From positions 2,604,001-2,668,000 of the forward strand of contig NZ_CP142860.1 in assembly GCF_036287215.1 (NCBI RefSeq): a DNA stretch of 64,000 nucleotides, read 5' to 3'. Both the position numbers and the translations under genes were made by a program. The notes under the pieces were generated by a model. That model made no database searches and was not told where the DNA came from. It worked only from the letters and a program-made list of their open reading frames with translations. This document shows positions 20,265-29,286 of the stretch, piece after piece (the first letter of the stretch is position 1; each line of letters opens with the position of its first letter). This DNA is from Caproiciproducens sp. CPB-2. Lineage in GTDB: Bacteria > Bacillota > Clostridia > Oscillospirales > Acutalibacteraceae.

Positions 20265-20378
20265 CGCGGTATTCAACGAATTGATAAAATTGATTCATAA
20301 TCTATTTTCTTTCTGCCGATCAATGAAATCATTTTGCATATATAAATAACAATTTTCGATATTTATTTGGTAATTGAC

Positions 20379-20407
20379 TTGATTTTTTTATTATTCAAAG
20401 ATATAAT
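20379..20407 (+). promoter_or_regulatory. Promoter of mmsA/iolA
   Basis: TTGATT at 20379-20384, 17-bp spacer, TATAAT at 20402-20407. It is followed about 50 nt later by a very strong AAGGAGGAAA ribosome-binding site before the ATG at 20463. mmsA therefore has its own promoter separate from iolR. Confidence 0.7.
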
Positions 20408-20462
20408 GATTAAAAGATTCATAACTTACTCATAAGTTTATCATTTTTAAGGAGGAAAAAGA

Positions 20463-21974
20463 ATGAGTGAAGTCAAGAAACTGAGACCTTATATCAACGG
20501 AGAATTCATCGAGTCAAAGACGGAAAAATACAGTGACGCCTATGATCCGAGTACCGGCGAAGTGATCGCCAAGGTGCCCTGCTGCACACCGGATGAGGTG
20601 GAACAAGCGGTCGCAAGCGCCAAGGCGGCTTACCCGGGCTGGTCGTCCACTCCGGTCGTAAAGCGCGTGCAGATTCTTTATAAGATGCGGCAGCTGATCG
20701 AGGAGCACCTCGACGAACTGACTTATCTGGTCGCGCAGGAAAACGGCAAGAACTGGTCGGAGGCGCAGGGCGACGTGCTGAAGGCGAAGGAAGGTACCGA
20801 ACAGGCAATCTCGGCGCCTTCGCTGATGATGGGCGAAAGCCTGATGGATGCCAGCAAGGGCTACGATACCGTTCTGTACCGCGTCCCTCTGGGCGTGTGT
20901 GCGGGAATTATCCCCTTCAACTTTCCGTCCATGATCCCAATGGGCTGGATGACGCCGATCTGCATTGCGTGCGGCAACACCATCGTTTTAAAAGCGGCGA
21001 CGTTTACCCCGCAGTCCGCCCTCCGGTTTGCGGAGCTGTACAAAGAGGCCGGCCTTCCGGACGGCGTCATCAATATTGTCACCTGTTCCCGGCACGAAGC
21101 CGAAATCCTTCTGACCCATCCCGATGTAAAAGCCATTACTTTTGTAGGCTCCACCGATGTCGGCCAGCATATTTATTCCACTGCGGCGGCGAGCGGCAAG
21201 CGCGTACAGGCGCTTTGCGAAGCAAAAAACCACGCTTTGGTTTTGAACGACTCACCGGTTGAAAGAACCGCGGCCGGTATCATTAACTCCTCTTTCGGCT
21301 GCGCCGGCGAGCGCTGCATGGCGCTTCCCGTCGTCGTCGTCCAGGAAGGGATTGCCGACCGGCTGGTCGCTGAGATTGTAAAACAGGCCAGTAAGATGAA
21401 AATAGGACCTGCCTATGACAAAACCACGAAGTTAGGCCCAGTGATCAACGAGGCGCATCGCCGGTCCGTATCAAGCTGGATTCAGAAGGGGATCGACGAG
21501 GGGGCCACGCTTGTGCTTGACGGCAGGAATGTCAAAGTAGAAGGCTTTGAAAAGGGGTTTTACCTTGGGCCAACCATCTTTGACCACGTAAAGCCCGGCA
21601 TGACGGTCGGTGAAAGAGAAATCTTCGGGCCTGTGCTCTGCATTAAGAGAGTAAAAACCTTTGAAGAAGGCCTTGCCGTTATGAACGAGAATCCGTTTGC
21701 GAACGGCTCCGTCATCTTTACCCAGAACGGGCATTACGCCAGGGAATTTGTCCGCCACACCGACGGCGGCATGGTCGGCGTGAATGTCGGCATCCCGGTA
21801 CCCGTGGGATACTTCACCTTCTCCGGGCATAAAAAGTCTTTCTTCGGCGACCTGCACTGCCTTGGAAAAGACGGCTACCGGTTCTATACGGACAGCAAGG
21901 TCGTCACCACCCGCTGGTTTGATGAGGAAGAATCCAAATCCACGACTGTAAGCACCTGGGACGGCACCATCTGA
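20463..21974 (+). CDS. mmsA: Methylmalonate/malonate-semialdehyde dehydrogenase (CoA-acylating)
   Basis: 503-residue aldehyde dehydrogenase of the MmsA/IolA branch. It has the catalytic Cys in FGCAGERCMAL, the oxyanion Asn in PFNFPSMIPMGWM, and the branch-specific ALCEAKNHALVL stretch where other ALDHs carry a catalytic Glu motif. It oxidises malonate semialdehyde from IolJ with CoA and NAD+ to acetyl-CoA, CO2 and NADH, the last step of the inositol route. Own promoter at 20379 and a hairpin terminator at 22069 make it a monocistronic unit. Confidence 0.93.
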   Translation: MSEVKKLRPYINGEFIESKTEKYSDAYDPSTGEVIAKVPCCTPDEVEQAVASAKAAYPGWSSTPVVKRVQILYKMRQLIEEHLDELTYLVAQENGKNWSEAQGDVLKAKEGTEQAISAPSLMMGESLMDASKGYDTVLYRVPLGVCAGIIPFNFPSMIPMGWMTPICIACGNTIVLKAATFTPQSALRFAELYKEAGLPDGVINIVTCSRHEAEILLTHPDVKAITFVGSTDVGQHIYSTAAASGKRVQALCEAKNHALVLNDSPVERTAAGIINSSFGCAGERCMALPVVVVQEGIADRLVAEIVKQASKMKIGPAYDKTTKLGPVINEAHRRSVSSWIQKGIDEGATLVLDGRNVKVEGFEKGFYLGPTIFDHVKPGMTVGEREIFGPVLCIKRVKTFEEGLAVMNENPFANGSVIFTQNGHYAREFVRHTDGGMVGVNVGIPVPVGYFTFSGHKKSFFGDLHCLGKDGYRFYTDSKVVTTRWFDEEESKSTTVSTWDGTI

Positions 21975-22068
21975 GCCGAAACCCGTTTGTACATAGCCGG
22001 CAGCAGAACCGGCGCAGAAGCCGGAAGGACGCTGCCCCGTTCCTCCCGGCGACAATTCCTCCCTCCAC

Positions 22069-22110
22069 AGAAGCAAAAGGCTTACCGTTCATGTAAAGCC
22101 TTTTGCTTCT
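22069..22110 (+). terminator. Terminator-like hairpin after mmsA
   Basis: Long near-perfect stem: AGAAGCAAAAGGCTTA pairs with TAAAGCCTTTTGCTTCT around a short loop. The following sequence is only moderately T-rich on the plus strand, so efficiency is uncertain. Confidence 0.7.
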
Positions 22111-22250
22111 CCATTTAATATCGGCGGAATCTGTCCCGGGCCGCCCGGGACCTGCACCCAAAATGCCGTCAAACGGCGAGACTGAATAAAGCATTCCGTC
22201 TTTCTGTCAATCTAACCGCCAAATCATCAGATCAAAGGGGATTTCCCATT

Positions 22251-23468
22251 ATGATAACCGCAGCAGAAAAGAAAGCGCAGGACACGCCGCAGATCCTTCT
22301 CCTGTCCGTGATCGTGTCTCTTTTTTGGTTTTGCCAGTATGTTTATATTCCCTATCAAACGGTCTACCTGTCGGGAATCGGCTCGGCACCCACTCTGATC
22401 GGCGTTGTAACAGGCGCTTACGGATTCACGCAGTTGATTCTGCGCCTGCCGCTGGGCGTAGCGGCCGACCGCCGCGGCAGGCACAGGCTCTTTATCATGC
22501 TTGGAATTTTCAGTGCAGGAACCGCTTCCCTGTTTCGGATCTTTCTGCCGAACGAATCCGGTTTTTTCCTCGGCAACCTGTTTTCCGGCTTCGCTTCGGC
22601 CACCTGGATTTCTTTTATGATCCTGTTTTTCAGCCACTTTCAGGAAAGTAGTTTACAAAAAGCTTCCGGCTTGATTGTCGGCGCGAATAATCTGGGGATT
22701 TTTCTCGGATTTTCCATGGGCACCCTGCTTTACCGGCATTTTGGAATGCATCTGCTGTGCGTGCTGAGCGCCGCCGCCGCGCTTCCGGCGCTTTTTCTGT
22801 CTCTGTTCGTCACCGAACCATCTCATGAAAGACAGGCGCCGCCCGTAAGGGATTTGCTGAAGATATGCACGGACAGGCGGCTCATTCTTTTTTCCCTGCT
22901 TGCGCTGATTCAGCAGGGGGTACAGATTTCCACCTCCATGTCTTTTACAGCACAGGCGGCGCAGGCGCGCGGTGCGGACAGCACACAGATCGGCTTATGC
23001 TCCGTCATTTACATTGTCGCTGCGGTGCTCAGTTCTTATTTTGCCGCTTCAAAAGCGTCTCAGAAGCTCGGCCCTTCCTTCTGGATTCCTGTGATTCTGG
23101 CCTGTCTGACGCTCTACTGCCTGTTGATTCCAAATCTTCCGAACATAGAGTGGTTTTACCCCACACAGATTTTATCGGGACTTTCCACCGGGATACTGTT
23201 TTCCTTCTGTACCTCGGAGGCGATGAAAAACATCCCCTCAAAAACGAAATCGACCGCGATGGGATTTTATCAGTCGGTCTATGCGGCCGGTATGACCGCG
23301 CTCCCGGTTGTAACCGGCGCTTTGACCAGCACATTTGGATTGCGCAGCGCTTTTTACTCTCTCGCCGGTCTGACCGCAGTTGGGCTGGACGGTGCTATTG
23401 TTTATTACTGTAACCGGCGTGGAACTGATTTTGGAAGAAGAAGCGGAACCGAAGATACACCAAAATAA
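22251..23468 (+). CDS. Major facilitator superfamily transporter
   Basis: 405 residues with about 12 hydrophobic helices. The MFS loop 2-3 signature is present as RLPLGVAADRRGRHR. The substrate is not recognisable. It follows mmsA but has a terminator-like hairpin before it and a strong one after it (23508-23545), so it may be transcribed alone. A role in inositol or product transport is possible from position only. Confidence 0.8.
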   Translation: MITAAEKKAQDTPQILLLSVIVSLFWFCQYVYIPYQTVYLSGIGSAPTLIGVVTGAYGFTQLILRLPLGVAADRRGRHRLFIMLGIFSAGTASLFRIFLPNESGFFLGNLFSGFASATWISFMILFFSHFQESSLQKASGLIVGANNLGIFLGFSMGTLLYRHFGMHLLCVLSAAAALPALFLSLFVTEPSHERQAPPVRDLLKICTDRRLILFSLLALIQQGVQISTSMSFTAQAAQARGADSTQIGLCSVIYIVAAVLSSYFAASKASQKLGPSFWIPVILACLTLYCLLIPNLPNIEWFYPTQILSGLSTGILFSFCTSEAMKNIPSKTKSTAMGFYQSVYAAGMTALPVVTGALTSTFGLRSAFYSLAGLTAVGLDGAIVYYCNRRGTDFGRRSGTEDTPK

Positions 23469-23507
23469 AATTCCGCCTCGCTCCAAGGGCCTTTGGACTG
23501 ACAAATC

Positions 23508-23545
23508 GAAAAGCGCACGGCTGAATTAACAGCCGTGCGCTTTTC
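23508..23545 (+). terminator. Rho-independent terminator after the MFS gene
   Basis: Stem GAAAAGCGCACGGCTG with its complement around loop AATTA, followed by TTTTCC. The stem starts with A and ends with T runs, so it could work in both directions. Confidence 0.85.
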
Positions 23546-23680
23546 CACATTAATACCAATAGTATATTGTCATGTATTTATTACAATCATTGGAGCAATT
23601 TCCAAGACTAATTAATTAAAATAATCACATTATACTTTATGTATCAATAATTTCATGAATTTACTCAATACATCAAAACT

Positions 23681-23780
23681 ACAGCAATTCCATTTCAGTT
23701 TGCGAGATAAAACACGTTTCTCCCCCGCCAGAGGCGGGGGAGAAACGCAATCTTGTTGCAGAATCAACTGGAAATGCTGT
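23681..23780. repeat. Palindromic intergenic repeat, copy 1 (about 100 bp)
   Basis: Imperfect terminal inverted repeats (ACAGCAATTCCATTT at the left, GGAAATGCTGT at the right) surround a near-perfect central palindrome at 23715-23747 with stem CGTTTCTCCCCCGCC and a 3-nt loop. A second copy at 36864-36962 shares length and layout. Differences in the stem are compensatory, showing that the structure rather than the sequence is kept. It contains no gene and resembles a REP- or MITE-type element. Confidence 0.85.
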
Positions 23781-23853
23781 AGGAATACGATTCATCTTAT
23801 GAAGCACTCACAAAATGTTCCTCTGATAAACATGTTTCCTCCTGGGATCATCG

Positions 23854-24264
23854 TCAGACGGACTGCTTGAGCGGTTTGTTCATGCAATCTGACCCCGACA
23901 GACGGACAGAACAAGCCTGATCGTAAAACTGAATCTTATAATTTACTTTGGCCAGATGCCTTTGCAGCTCCTGAATCTGCTCCAGCACGCTTTCCCGCTG
24001 CCGGATGAAAATCTGCCGTCTTTCCTCCAGCGTCGCGTCCCCTTCGAGCGAAAGATCAATATATTCCTTGATTTTCTTGATCGGCATTCCCGTACCTTTC
24101 AGGCAGCAGATCACGGACAGCCGTTCCAAATCGGAATCCGTAAAGACTCTGATTCCGTTCTCCGTCCGTTCAACAAACGGCAGAAGGCCCTCTTTTTCAT
24201 AATAACGAAGCGTGTGCGCCGTCAGATTCATTTTTTCCGCCGCCTGTTTAATAGTATAACCCAT
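23854..24264 (-). CDS. MerR-family transcriptional regulator
   Basis: 136 residues. The MerR winged helix is at residues 1-70 (YTIKQAAEKMNLTAHTLRYYEKEGLLPF, cited in part; RVFTDSDLERL; CLKGTGMPIKKIKEYI). A coiled-coil follows, and a short C-terminal tail has two Cys (ACSVRLSGSDC). The GGAGG 7 nt before the ATG at 24264 decides the start over an ATG 15 nt upstream. The type is close to MerR regulators that control aldehyde or oxidoreductase genes, but no target lies adjacent. A TATAAT lies just upstream, and CTTAGAGTAAACATTAAG (about 24314-24331) may be its own operator. Confidence 0.8.
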   Translation of the reverse strand: MGYTIKQAAEKMNLTAHTLRYYEKEGLLPFVERTENGIRVFTDSDLERLSVICCLKGTGMPIKKIKEYIDLSLEGDATLEERRQIFIRQRESVLEQIQELQRHLAKVNYKIQFYDQACSVRLSGSDCMNKPLKQSV

Positions 24265-24567
24265 TGGAAATTCCTCCATCTATTATACAAATTGTAAATC
24301 TTTGTTTTGCTCGACTTAGAGTAAACATTAAGGCTTAAAACAGTATAACACGGAACGGAAAAAATGAAAATCGTTCTGTAATATAAACTTTTTGGTATTC
24401 TCTCTTTCGTCCGCCGTTTGCATAAAAACGTCATGAACCCAACCGCCGCCTGCCGGCCGGCGCCGTGAAAGAGCGGGATACATTTTCGTTTTGATAAAAC
24501 AGACAGGAAATGAAATACAATTCTTCGGTTTATAGTAAATATGACAGTTTCCTTTGTGAAATCCATC

Positions 24568-24595
24568 TTGCTTTTTTTCAGAACCATGATATAAT
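24568..24595 (+). promoter_or_regulatory. Promoter of the hydrogenase maturation operon leader
   Basis: TTGCTT at 24568-24573, 16-bp spacer, perfect TATAAT at 24590-24595. The start of transcription would be near 24602, about 227 nt before the first gene. Confidence 0.65.
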
Positions 24596-24601
24596 ATTAA
24601 C

Positions 24602-24807
24602 AAATAGGTTTTCGGTGCGCCGGCTGAGACGGAGCTTTTCATCTTGCGGCAAACCATGGGGAAACTTTTCAAAAAGTGATCGTACTGAATACAGGAGGGT
24701 TCGTCCCGAATGAGAAGGCGAGAGAATAGTGGAAATTCAAAAGGCACGTCTGTGTGCCTTTGTTTTGATATGCTATCCCTGTGCCTTTTCGGCGCAGGGA
24801 TTTTTTT
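24602..24807 (+). ncRNA. Candidate structured leader / attenuator RNA of the hyd maturation operon
   Basis: Between the promoter and the first gene lies a GC-rich, gene-free leader in an otherwise AT-rich gap. Visible helices are GGTTT/AAACC (24608 and 24651), ACTTT/AAAGT (about 24664-24677), GGG-TTCG-TCCC (about 24697-24707) and AAAGGCAC/GTGCCTTT (about 24739-24761). It ends in a textbook terminator (24775-24807). TGCGCCG at 24616-24622 can pair with CGGCGCA at 24790-24796 in the terminator arm, offering an antiterminator. The 5' segment GGTGC...GGCTGAGA resembles the first half of a TPP riboswitch but the conserved second half is absent. No known class is assigned. Confidence 0.5.
24775..24807 (+). 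terminator. Terminator in the hyd maturation leader
   Basis: ATCCCTGTGCC pairs with GGCGCAGGGAT (one G-U pair) around TTTTC and is followed by seven T. It ends only 22 nt before the start codon of the next gene and lies inside its transcript, so it is an attenuator rather than an operon end. Confidence 0.85.
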
Positions 24808-24828
24808 GCACGGAAAGGAGGCTATCCA

Positions 24829-25089
24829 ATGGAATCCAGAATCGCCCTGGTCGGAATTATCGTGGAAAACACCGACTCGGTGGAAAAAATCAACGCCATC
24901 CTCCACGAATACGGGGAGTACATTGTGGGAAGGATGGGCATTCCTTACCATAAACGGCACATTTCGGTCATCAGCATCGTGATGGACGCGCCGGGGGACG
25001 TCATCAGCGCCCTTTCCGGGAAACTGGGAATGATCCCCCACGTCAACATCAAGACAGTCTACTCAAAAGTTCCCCCAACGGAAGAGTAA
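24829..25089 (+). CDS. TM1266 family iron-only hydrogenase system putative regulator
   Basis: 86 residues with a NikR C-terminal/ACT-like ferredoxin fold pattern (RIALVGIIVENTDSVEKINA, ISVISIVMDAPGDVISALSG). This family is nearly always found beside hydE, hydF and hydG and is thought to be regulatory, though no mechanism is established. There is no DNA-binding domain. AAAGGAGG lies 7 nt before the ATG. It is 18 bp upstream of hydE, directly downstream of an attenuator-like leader. Confidence 0.85.
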   Translation: MESRIALVGIIVENTDSVEKINAILHEYGEYIVGRMGIPYHKRHISVISIVMDAPGDVISALSGKLGMIPHVNIKTVYSKVPPTEE

Positions 25090-25107
25090 TAAGAACGGAG
25101 ATTACGA

Positions 25108-26160
25108 ATGAGGGCACTGATCGACAGGCTTTACACGGAAAGAACGCTCAGCAAAGAAGATTTCTGCCTCCTTTTAAGCCACTGCACACCGGAAAACAGC
25201 GAATACCTTTTTCAGCGGGCCCGGAGCGTGTCCAAAAAATATTTCGGGAACTGGATTTACGTCCGCGGGCTGATCGAGTTTACCAACTACTGCCGCAACG
25301 ACTGCTACTACTGCGGGATCCGGTGCGGCAACCACAGGGCGGAGCGTTACCGCCTGACGGAACAAGAAATCCTGTCCTGCTGTGAAAACGGCTATGGGCT
25401 CGGCTTCCGTACCTTCGTTTTACAAGGGGGAGAAGATCCGTTTTATACGGACGGGGACATCATTGGTCTGGTAAGCTCCATCAAAAAAAGCTACCCCGAC
25501 TGCGCCGTCACTCTTTCCATCGGCGAAAAAAGCGAGGAAGCCTATCGGAAATACTTTCAGGCGGGGGCGGACCGCTATCTGCTGCGGCACGAGACCGCCA
25601 ACGCGCGCCACTACGGCAGGCTCCACCCGGAAAGCCAGACGCTGCAGACCCGTATGGAATGCCTGCGGGCGCTGAAGAAAACCGGCTATCAGGTGGGCAC
25701 CGGCTTTATGGTCGGGTCGCCCTACCAGACGGTGGAAAACCTTGCGGAGGATCTGCTTTTTATCCGGCAGCTCGAGCCGGAGATGGTGGGAATCGGGCCA
25801 TATATCCCCCACCACGGCACACCGTTTGCCGATCAGCCCGCGGGAAGCCTGGAACTGACGCTGTTCCTGATCGGCATCCTCCGGCTGATGCTGCCGAACG
25901 CGCTGATTCCCGCGACGACCGCGCTGGGCACCATTCATCCGAGCGGGCGGGAAAAAGGGATTTTAGCCGGGGCGAATGTCGTCATGCCCAATCTTTCCCC
26001 CGTAAGAGTGCGGAAAAAATACGAGCTGTACGACAACAAAATCTGTACGGGCGAGGAAGCGGCCGAATGCCGGTTCTGCCTGCAGAACCGGATGGAGAGC
26101 ATCGGATACCGGATTGTGGTCGACCGGGGAGATTTCCGCCCCGCCAATCTGAACGATTAA
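25108..26160 (+). CDS. hydE: [FeFe]-hydrogenase maturase HydE (radical SAM)
   Basis: 350 residues. The radical SAM cluster motif CX3CX2C is in YCRNDCYYCGIRCGN at about residues 61-73, and the TIM-barrel motif GGEDP follows the expected spacing. HydE acts on the HydG product to build the dithiomethylamine-bridged diiron subcluster of the H-cluster. It lies between the TM1266-like gene and hydG, 12 bp from the latter. Confidence 0.92.
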   Translation: MRALIDRLYTERTLSKEDFCLLLSHCTPENSEYLFQRARSVSKKYFGNWIYVRGLIEFTNYCRNDCYYCGIRCGNHRAERYRLTEQEILSCCENGYGLGFRTFVLQGGEDPFYTDGDIIGLVSSIKKSYPDCAVTLSIGEKSEEAYRKYFQAGADRYLLRHETANARHYGRLHPESQTLQTRMECLRALKKTGYQVGTGFMVGSPYQTVENLAEDLLFIRQLEPEMVGIGPYIPHHGTPFADQPAGSLELTLFLIGILRLMLPNALIPATTALGTIHPSGREKGILAGANVVMPNLSPVRVRKKYELYDNKICTGEEAAECRFCLQNRMESIGYRIVVDRGDFRPANLND

Positions 26161-26172
26161 GGAGTTTTTATC

Positions 26173-27591
26173 ATGTATAACTGCAAATCGAAAACAGCGA
26201 CCGAATTTATCGACGACGAGGAAATTCTGGATACTCTGGACTACGCCCGGAAAAACAAACAGAACCGCGCGCTCATCGACGGGCTGCTCGAGCGGGCGAA
26301 GGACTGTAAGGGCCTGTCCCACCGGGAAGCGGCCGTCCTTCTGGAATGCGACCTGCCGGACGAAAATGAAAAGATGTTCAGGCTGGCCAAAAAAATCAAG
26401 CAGGCATTCTACGGCAACCGGATCGTGATGTTTGCCCCGCTCTACCTTTCCAACTACTGCATTAACGGCTGCGTATACTGCCCCTATCATTTTAAGAATA
26501 AAAAAATCTGCCGGAAAAAGCTGACGCAGGAAGAGATCGCCCGCGAGGTCGTCGCCCTGCAGGACATGGGCCATAAGCGTCTGGCGCTGGAAACCGGCGA
26601 GGACCCGGTGAACAACCCGATCGAGTACGTGCTGGAAAGCATTCAGACCATCTACGGAATCAAACATAAAAACGGGGCTATCCGCCGCGTCAACGTCAAC
26701 ATCGCGGCGACGACCGTGGAAAACTACCGGAAGCTGAAGGAAGCCGGGATCGGTACCTACATTCTTTTTCAGGAGACCTACAATAAAAAGAGCTATGAGG
26801 AGCTGCATCCCACAGGCCCGAAGCACGACTACGCCTACCACACCGAGGCCATGGACCGCGCGATGGAAGGCGGTATTGACGACGTGGGGATCGGCGTGCT
26901 GTTCGGATTAAATATGTACCGCTACGATTTTGTCGGGCTGCTCATGCACGCGGAGCATCTGGAAGCCGCCATGGGCGTCGGCCCGCACACCATCAGCGTG
27001 CCGCGCATCCGCCCCGCCGACGACATTGACCCCAAAAACTTCACAAACGCCATCTCGGACGATATTTTTGCCAAAATCGTCGCCGTGCTGCGCATTGCGG
27101 TCCCCTATACCGGCATGATCATCTCCACCAGGGAATCCCAGAAAACGAGGGAACGCGTGCTGGAGCTGGGCGTTTCCCAGATCAGCGGCGCTTCCTCCAC
27201 CAGCGTCGGCGGGTACGTCGAGCCGGAAGAGGAGGAGGACAACTCTGCGCAGTTCGAGGTAAACGACAAGCGTACGCTGGACGAAATCGTCGGCTGGTTG
27301 CTGGACCTCGGCTTTATCCCCAGCTTCTGCACCGCCTGCTACCGCGCGGGACGGACCGGCGACCGCTTCATGACCCTGGTAAAGGCCGGGCAGATCGCGA
27401 ACTGCTGTCATCCGAACGCCCTGATGACGCTCAAGGAATATCTGGAGGATTACGCTTCCAAGGATACCAGACAAAAAGGCGAAGCGCTGATTGCCAGAGA
27501 AGTTTTCAATATTCCGAATGAAAAAGTCCGCTCGATTGCCATGGAGCATCTGCAGGAGATGAAAGCGGGCAAACGGGACTTCCGGTTTTAA
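26173..27591 (+). CDS. hydG: [FeFe]-hydrogenase maturase HydG (tyrosine lyase)
   Basis: 472 residues. The radical SAM motif is in YCINGCVYCPYHFKN (about residues 95-102). The C-terminal auxiliary cluster region has FCTACYRAGRTGDRFM and CCHPNAL with the extra cysteines. HydG cleaves tyrosine to p-cresol plus CO and cyanide and loads them on an Fe-Cys synthon for the H-cluster. The length and both cluster motifs fit a full HydG rather than ThiH. Confidence 0.95.
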   Translation: MYNCKSKTATEFIDDEEILDTLDYARKNKQNRALIDGLLERAKDCKGLSHREAAVLLECDLPDENEKMFRLAKKIKQAFYGNRIVMFAPLYLSNYCINGCVYCPYHFKNKKICRKKLTQEEIAREVVALQDMGHKRLALETGEDPVNNPIEYVLESIQTIYGIKHKNGAIRRVNVNIAATTVENYRKLKEAGIGTYILFQETYNKKSYEELHPTGPKHDYAYHTEAMDRAMEGGIDDVGIGVLFGLNMYRYDFVGLLMHAEHLEAAMGVGPHTISVPRIRPADDIDPKNFTNAISDDIFAKIVAVLRIAVPYTGMIISTRESQKTRERVLELGVSQISGASSTSVGGYVEPEEEEDNSAQFEVNDKRTLDEIVGWLLDLGFIPSFCTACYRAGRTGDRFMTLVKAGQIANCCHPNALMTLKEYLEDYASKDTRQKGEALIAREVFNIPNEKVRSIAMEHLQEMKAGKRDFRF

Positions 27592-27620
27592 AGAGGAATC
27601 CATAAGAAAGGGTGCGAAAA

Positions 27621-28814
27621 ATGAGTCTGACGGATACCCCAAGAGCCAACCGGCTTCACATCGGCATTTTTGGGAAGCGCAACAGCGGAAAGTCCTCCCT
27701 GATCAACGCGCTCACCCGGCAGGAGACCGCGCTGGTTTCGGACGTTGCCGGAACAACGGCGGACCCCGTGTATAAGTCCATGGAGATTTACGGCATCGGC
27801 CCCTGTGTGTTCATCGACACCGCCGGGTTCGACGACGTGGGCGAGCTGGGCCAAATGCGGGTGGAGAAAACGAAAAAAGTCATTGATAAAACCGACATTG
27901 CCCTGGTTGTTTTCAGCGGCGAAGACATTACGGAGGAAATCCGCTGGACAGACACCCTGCGCGAGCATAAAATCCCGGTCATCGCCGTCGTCAACAAGGC
28001 CGATATTCTTGCCGACGCGGCTGAAATCGCCGCGAAGGTCCGGAAAACCGGCAGGCTGAGCCCCATTGTGGTCAGCGCAAAGACAAAAACGGGGATTGAA
28101 AAAATCCGCGAAGAGCTCATCCGCCAGCTGCCCGAGGATTACGAGGCGAAGAGCATCACCGGCGGGCTGGCGGACAACGGGGACCTGATCCTGCTGGTGA
28201 TGCCGCAGGATATTCAGGCGCCGAAGGGCCGCCTGATTCTGCCGCAGGTACAGACGCTGCGGGAACTGCTCGACAAAAAGTGTGTCGTCCTCAGCGCGAC
28301 CACCGACAAGCTGGACGAAGCGCTGGCCTGTCTGAAAGAACCGCCCAAGCTGATTATCACCGATTCGCAGGTATTCAAGACCGTATATGAGAAAAAGCCG
28401 AAGGAAAGCAGGCTGACCTCTTTTTCGGTTCTGTTCGCCAACTACAAGGGCGACCTCCCGTATTATGTGGAAAGCGCAGGTGCGATCGACCGCCTGACGG
28501 AGCGGTCCAGGGTGCTGATTGCGGAAGCCTGCACGCACGCGCCGCTGGCAGAGGATATCGGGCGGGAAAAGCTCCCGCGTATGCTCCGCAAAAAGGCGGG
28601 GGAAGCCCTGACGGTCGACGTGGTGAGCGGTTCCGATTTTCCGGAGGACCTTTCCCCGTACGATCTGGTGATTCAGTGCGGCGCCTGCATGTTCAACCGG
28701 AAATATGTCCTGTCCCGCGTGGAACGCGCCCGCGCGCAGGGCGTTCCCATGTCCAACTACGGCGTGGTGATCGCGTATCTGTCCGGAATTCTCGATAAAA
28801 TCGATCTGAACTGA
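27621..28814 (+). CDS. hydF: [FeFe]-hydrogenase maturation GTPase HydF
   Basis: 397 residues. The GTPase domain has G1 GKRNSGKSS, G3 DTAGFDD and G4 NKAD. A dimerisation domain follows, then the C-terminal [4Fe-4S] scaffold domain with EACTHAP and IQCGACMFNRKYV. HydF is the scaffold on which the diiron subcluster is assembled and delivered to apo-HydA. The ATG at 27621 is preferred to the GTG at 27612 because AAAGGGTG precedes it at normal distance. Last gene of the maturation operon; a strong hairpin follows. Confidence 0.95.
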   Translation: MSLTDTPRANRLHIGIFGKRNSGKSSLINALTRQETALVSDVAGTTADPVYKSMEIYGIGPCVFIDTAGFDDVGELGQMRVEKTKKVIDKTDIALVVFSGEDITEEIRWTDTLREHKIPVIAVVNKADILADAAEIAAKVRKTGRLSPIVVSAKTKTGIEKIREELIRQLPEDYEAKSITGGLADNGDLILLVMPQDIQAPKGRLILPQVQTLRELLDKKCVVLSATTDKLDEALACLKEPPKLIITDSQVFKTVYEKKPKESRLTSFSVLFANYKGDLPYYVESAGAIDRLTERSRVLIAEACTHAPLAEDIGREKLPRMLRKKAGEALTVDVVSGSDFPEDLSPYDLVIQCGACMFNRKYVLSRVERARAQGVPMSNYGVVIAYLSGILDKIDLN

Positions 28815-28830
28815 CCGACGTAACCCGGTA

Positions 28831-28867
28831 AAAAAGAGAAGGCCCGTTTTACGGGCCTTCTCTTTTT
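28831..28867 (+). terminator. Bidirectional terminator between hydF and ferredoxin
   Basis: AAAAAGAGAAGGCCCG pairs fully with CGGGCCTTCTCTTTTT around TTTTA. It lies between convergent genes and has A/T runs at both ends, so it can serve hydF and the ferredoxin gene. Confidence 0.92.
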
Positions 28868-28878
28868 GTCTGTTCTGC

Positions 28879-29067
28879 TTATTCCACCGTAATGACCGAA
28901 ACCGGACAGCCTTCCTGCGCCTGGATTGCCTTGTCCTCAGCCTCGGGCGGCACATCCTCCCTGTAAACCTCGGCCACACCGTCGTCGCCCATTCTGAAAA
29001 CCTCGGGACAGGTTTCGGGGCAGAGTCCGCAGGAAATGCATCCGCTTCTGTCAAGAGTCGCTTTCAT
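28879..29067 (-). CDS. Small [4Fe-4S] ferredoxin
   Basis: 62 residues with CISCGLCPETCP near the N-terminus and a distal CPV at about residues 54-56, the layout of a single-cluster ferredoxin of the Thermotoga/Desulfovibrio type; acidic overall. It is a soluble electron carrier and a natural partner of the bifurcating hydrogenase encoded 1.5 kb away. Start at 29067 follows GAAGGATG; a longer frame to 29115 lacks a ribosome-binding site. Confidence 0.9.
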   Translation of the reverse strand: MKATLDRSGCISCGLCPETCPEVFRMGDDGVAEVYREDVPPEAEDKAIQAQEGCPVSVITVE

Positions 29068-29286
29068 AATAACATCCTTCTTTCCGGTCAAACATGACCA
29101 AAATATTTTCGTCATTTTCTATTGGAGGGATATTACGATATTTCTTTGTATTGTCGCCTGATCGCGGAATTTTATTCCGCATTCAACATTTTTTACCGGA
29201 TCATTGCTTCGATATTTTTCGTTCATCCCATTATACACAAACAGCGCCCAAAAGTAAATAACGGAAAAGATCCCGACGCATAAATT

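Noticed and set aside
24602..24710. TPP riboswitch
   Set aside because: GGTGC and GGCTGAGA match the first half, but the conserved CTGATCTGG...CCAGCGTAGGGA half is missing and the helix between the two blocks is too short.
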